Shown here: piece after piece, positions 32,576 to 33,947 of the stretch | Layout of the letters: the number at the start of each line of letters is the position of its first letter | How positions within the stretch are numbered: the stretch's first letter is position 1 | Program-made: the position numbers and the translations under genes | Notes under the pieces: generated by a model | Seen by the model: only the letters and a program-made list of their open reading frames with translations | Told to the model about the DNA's origin: nothing | The model's database searches: none | Assembly (NCBI GenBank): GCA_947495425.1 | Contig: CANLYR010000045.1 | Span: forward strand, 1 to 33,947 | DNA: 33,947 bases | DNA from: an uncultured Aquimarina sp. | GTDB taxonomy: Bacteria; Bacteroidota; Bacteroidia; Flavobacteriales; Flavobacteriaceae | Direction of reading: 5' to 3'

Positions 32576-33541
32576 TTATTCTTTCTTTACAGCAATATTA
32601 TATGAACACAGACGTCCACCGTCTCTAACCCCATGATCTTTAGATCGTACACTTGTGCCAGGCTTGGCAGCAACTATCTGCGTCAATAACCTACCCCAAC
32701 CATTAAACGTAGATTTAGCTCCTCCACTTACTGTTACATAACCAGCGGGAGTACGAATTTCTTTTCTGGCGAATCCTCCTGAAACATTACTACAATCAGA
32801 ATTCGTTAACACGCTGAGCGATCCAAAGTTTGGAATATTATGTTTTATACCAATAGCATATGAAGTAATAGAAGCAGCAGATGGCACTCCATGGTCTTTG
32901 CTTTTAACAATCCAGGAATTTCCTGATGGGTAAGATGCGGTTAATAGATTCCCGTTTCCAGACCAATTTACTTTTGCTCCACCAGAGACAAGCTTAAAAC
33001 CAGTTGACACAGATGCCGAAGCAGAGGGATGCCCCGTTACAGAGGAAGTTTTAGAAAATATTCGTAAACTATTTTTTAGTTGTTCCTGAGGAATATAATT
33101 TCCATTATTATCCTTAAGACGAATACCTATAGCAGTTACTTCAAACCACCATACTCCATTGCCATAAAGATGCGCTTTTGCTTCTCCTCGCCAGCCTTTA
33201 AATTTATGTATCCCTACTGTTGGTGCAGACATGGTTAATAGAGCTCCAGGATCGCCGTTTATTACAGTTGCTTGGGCTGAACCACCAATACAAAGAAATC
33301 CATCAGGAACAAATGCAGTAACTGATTTTAGATTAGAATTTTCTTGTAATAGTTTTGCTCCAATGCTTATCTCAACTCTTCCTGATTCATCAGTATATAT
33401 AACCTGCGATTTGAAGTTTTTGGGCAGAGAATCCTCTGTAGAATTAGCATTTTCTTGTAAGGTAGTACTATTTTCTATATTATCTTTCTCACAGGAAACT
33501 ATTACAATAGCTAGCAATAGTAAAAAAAGGGGTTTCTTCAT
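32576..33541 (-). CDS. Lipoprotein with three internal repeats
   Basis: A 321-aa protein I cannot assign to a named family. The lipobox is VIVSC (Cys17), followed by an acidic linker (EKDN), so it is probably surface-exposed. Three related units lie at about 82-142, 182-233 and 267-320. Each starts with a GG(A/S)-type motif (CIGGSAQ, VSGGAK, VSGGAK), then G-x-LLT, and ends in an aromatic/hydrophobic strand (TAIGI, SYAIGIK, SYNIAVK). Units 2 and 3 share SKDHGV exactly. The pattern suggests a three-fold beta structure, such as a lectin-like trefoil, but this is inference. It has its own terminator. Confidence 0.8.
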   Translation of the reverse strand: MKKPLFLLLLAIVIVSCEKDNIENSTTLQENANSTEDSLPKNFKSQVIYTDESGRVEISIGAKLLQENSNLKSVTAFVPDGFLCIGGSAQATVINGDPGALLTMSAPTVGIHKFKGWRGEAKAHLYGNGVWWFEVTAIGIRLKDNNGNYIPQEQLKNSLRIFSKTSSVTGHPSASASVSTGFKLVSGGAKVNWSGNGNLLTASYPSGNSWIVKSKDHGVPSAASITSYAIGIKHNIPNFGSLSVLTNSDCSNVSGGFARKEIRTPAGYVTVSGGAKSTFNGWGRLLTQIVAAKPGTSVRSKDHGVRDGGRLCSYNIAVKKE

Positions 33542-33831
33542 TACTTTTTGAATTTAAAATAATTTACAATTAAATATTTACTTTATTATATGTTCAAAAA
33601 TTAAGATCTCAAATTATTTGGAACCTAATATTATAGTTGTAATAAAGCATACTTGGTTCTTCATTAAGATTACTAAATTTTGGACAATTATAATTTAAAA
33701 ATAATTGCTGAAGTCTTGGATTTGTATAAAGTTGAAGATCCAGAACTAAATTTTTGAAGGCTTCAAAACATATCTCAGTTTTTTATTAGAGCAATAACAT
33801 TATAAACACCACATAACAAATGACTTGACAA
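33542..33831. other. Spacer with a broken small ORF
   Basis: This gap upstream of the repeat lipoprotein holds no intact gene. On the minus strand it has a 57-codon open frame without a usable start (33609-33782), described separately. The lipoprotein promoter should lie near 33570-33600: TTTTTGAACA is seen on the minus strand there, but no clean -7 box. Confidence 0.45.
33609..33773 (-). pseudogene. Small ORF frameshifted at a T-run (possible 53-aa protein)
   Basis: The minus strand reads a protein-like frame FEAFKNLVLDLQLY through LNEEPSMLYYNYNIRFQII to a TGA at 33611-33609. There is no in-frame start. An ATG at 33773-33771 directly precedes it, but four T follow (ATGTTTTGAA), which gives Met-Phe-stop. 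With three T the frame would open as MFEAFKNL and encode 53 residues. This could be a sequencing error, a true frameshift, or the tail of a decayed gene. The family is not recognised. Confidence 0.35.
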
Positions 33832-33866
33832 AAAAAATGAGGATACTTTTTTCGTCCTCATTTTTT
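33832..33866. terminator. Strong bidirectional terminator
   Basis: AAAAAATGAGGA (33832-33843) and TCCTCATTTTTT (33855-33866) form a perfect 12-bp stem with an 11-nt loop. There are T-runs on both strands after the GC core. It fits the end of the gene entering from the right on the minus strand. Confidence 0.85.
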
Positions 33867-33894
33867 AAATTTTTTATTGAATATCCGTTTTTAA

Positions 33895-33947
33895 TCATAA
33901 TCCTGTAATTCCAGCAATTACAAGTCTATCGAAGAGCTTCTCTTCGA
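33895..33947 (-). CDS. 3' end of a gene running off the window
   Basis: The minus strand is open from the edge for 16 codons (EEKLFDRLVIAGITGL) to a TGA at 33897-33895, 28 nt before the strong terminator. The mixed charged and hydrophobic composition is protein-like. It is too short to identify. The terminal bases also form an 8-bp inverted repeat (33929-33947), which is probably just coding sequence. Confidence 0.4.
   Translation of the reverse strand, partial: EEKLFDRLVIAGITGL

Noticed and set aside
33929..33947. 8-bp inverted repeat at the very right edge (TCGAAGAG/CTCTTCGA)
   Set aside because: It lies inside the likely 3' coding end of a gene on the minus strand and there is no T-run after it; the edge position is set by the window.
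1..33947. CRISPR arrays, insertion sequences and prophage genes
   Set aside because: I saw no regularly spaced repeats, transposase, integrase or phage structural genes on either strand.

Overview
The window looks like a chromosomal segment of a marine-type Flavobacteriia (Bacteroidota), possibly near Aquimarina or a relative; the genus is a guess. Support comes from low GC, several copies of the Bacteroidota -7 promoter motif TAnnTTTG at suitable distances from starts, a type IX secretion (T9SS) C-terminal sorting domain, an ExbB-ExbD-ExbD cluster with a PorT-family barrel next to it, and a 7TM/orphan-histidine-kinase/LuxR-type regulator module. Most of the window is housekeeping sequence. 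The accessory parts are roughly 18.9-22.1 kb and 31.0-33.9 kb.

Layout. 1-3.2 kb: a non-coding stretch with hairpins, then a lipoprotein, a 7-TM protein, a sensor kinase and a response regulator, all on + and probably one signalling module. 3.4-5.5 kb: rpoN (sigma-54) overlapped by a PAP2-like membrane protein. 5.4-8.9 kb (-): a PorT-family barrel, two ExbD, a 4-TM protein and ExbB. 8.9-10.9 kb (-): tRNA-Ser(GGA), type I asparaginase and TatD. 11.0-18.9 kb (+): a retropepsin-like protease, purH, and the complete elongasome cassette mreB-mreC-mreD-mrdA-rodA. 18.9-22.0 kb: a membrane-anchored DNA/RNA endonuclease (-), an unlisted 57-aa double-glycine-leader peptide (+), and a chitin-type lytic polysaccharide monooxygenase exported by T9SS (+). 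22.1-25.8 kb (-): tail-specific protease, an OppC-type permease and a DUF4345 protein in one operon. 25.9-31.0 kb (+): surE, a small membrane protein, lpxB, an NlpC/P60 lipoprotein and comEC. 31.0-33.9 kb (-): a beta-lactamase-fold serine hydrolase, a lipoprotein built of three repeats, a probable frameshifted small gene, a strong bidirectional terminator and the 3' end of a gene running off the window.

The genes fall into a few themes. Envelope growth is represented by MreBCD/PBP2/RodA, LpxB, an NlpC/P60 hydrolase and the Prc-type protease. Envelope energetics is represented by ExbBD. Polymer attack outside the cell is represented by the LPMO, and possibly by the endonuclease supplying nucleotides.

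The best candidates for something undescribed are the Cys-rich GG-leader peptide (19834-20007) with its own terminator and an upstream 12-bp palindrome, the three-repeat lipoprotein (32576-33541), a VHL-beta-like domain inside the LPMO, and the small gene at 33609-33773 that one base in a T-run puts out of frame. I could run no searches, so family names rest on motif recognition.
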